DNA from: an uncultured Oscillibacter sp.
GTDB taxonomy: Bacteria > Bacillota > Clostridia > Oscillospirales > Oscillospiraceae
Direction of reading: 5' to 3'
DNA length: 6,363 bases
Assembly: GCA_946530565.1 (NCBI GenBank)
Contig: CAMNAE010000103.1
Location: forward strand, 1-6,363
Shown one piece after another: positions 6,139 to 6,363 of the stretch. Each line of letters starts with the position of its first letter. Positions within the stretch are counted from its first letter, which is position 1. The position numbers and the translations under genes were made by a program. The notes under the pieces were generated by a model. The model saw nothing but the letters and a program-made list of their open reading frames with translations, did not search any database and had not been told where the DNA came from.

Positions 6139-6363
6139 ATGGACGTAACATTTGATGTGGTGGCGCTGGGCGAGCTTCTGGTGGACCTGACGCAGCACGG
6201 CGAGAGCGACCGGGGAAACCTCGTGTTCGAGGGCAACCCCGGCGGCGCGCCCGCCAATGTGCTGGCCATGCTCAGAAAGCTCGGACACAGTGCCGCCTTC
6301 ATCGGAAAGGTCGGCTCCGACAGCTTCGGCGATCTTTTGAAGATGGCGCTCGAGGAGTTCGGC
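6139..6363 (+). CDS. PfkB-family carbohydrate kinase (fructokinase-like), N-terminal part
   Basis: The reading frame opens at ATG 6139 and is still open at the window edge, giving 75 residues of a kinase that is normally about 310-330. It shows the PfkB N-terminal layout: a first strand with VVALGELLVDL (7-17), whose D16 position contacts the sugar in relatives, then the family signature NPGGAPANV (33-41), and GKVGSDSFGDLL (56-67), which belongs to the first PfkB signature region. The GELLVDL and GGAPANV combination is typical of fructokinases, but other PfkB sugar kinases share it and the ATP-binding C-terminus with the catalytic Asp is outside the window. AAGGA (6126-6130) lies eight bases before the ATG. 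The 43-bp gap after galE suggests the same transcript. Confidence 0.88.
   Translation, partial: MDVTFDVVALGELLVDLTQHGESDRGNLVFEGNPGGAPANVLAMLRKLGHSAAFIGKVGSDSFGDLLKMALEEFG

Noticed and set aside
5364..6302. Long minus-strand open frame opposite galE and the kinase start.
   Set aside because: It crosses two well-supported genes, has no family motif or ribosome site I can see, and is best explained by codon bias.

Overview
The window reads as ordinary chromosome from a high-GC Gram-positive anaerobe, most likely a member of the Clostridia/Eubacteriales. This is inferred from strong AAGGAGG-type ribosome binding sites, tight gene packing, GC-rich codon choice (ATC, CTC and GAC dominate) and protein types common in that group: an M29 aminopeptidase, an ArsC/Spx-like thioredoxin-fold protein and a Gram-positive-style GalE. 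No rRNA, tRNA, mobile element, CRISPR array, prophage or defence gene was seen, and no species call can be made from sequence alone.

Layout. Positions 30-746 (minus strand) encode a sirtuin-type NAD-dependent deacylase. A 50-bp gap separates it from a divergent plus-strand series that runs to the end of the window. In order, the series is: an ArsC/Spx-like protein (797-1132), a YihY/BrkB membrane protein (1129-1968), an M29 aminopeptidase (1961-3211), a gamma-carbonic-anhydrase-like hexapeptide protein (3285-3773), a HAD-superfamily phosphatase (3782-4435), deoxyribose-phosphate aldolase DeoC (4437-5090), UDP-glucose 4-epimerase GalE (5106-6095), and the first 75 codons of a PfkB-family sugar kinase (6139 to the window edge). 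Most junctions overlap or nearly touch, so cotranscription is likely. The largest gap in the series (3212-3284) holds a perfect 19-bp dyad made of four GATC sites, a possible weak -10 and a GC-rich hairpin abutting the next ribosome binding site. It may divide the series into two transcription units.

How the genes fit together. The second half leans towards sugar and sugar-phosphate metabolism: a sugar-phosphate-type phosphatase, cleavage of deoxyribose-5-phosphate, UDP-hexose interconversion and a sugar kinase. The first half is general housekeeping: protein deacylation, peptide turnover and a membrane protein of uncertain role. No single pathway links all of them.

I did not find an undescribed multi-gene system. 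The observations most worth checking are the ArsC/Spx-like protein with serine at both redox-cysteine positions, promoter-like sequences lying inside each of the two divergent genes, the GATC dyad, and an apparent excess of GATC across the window.
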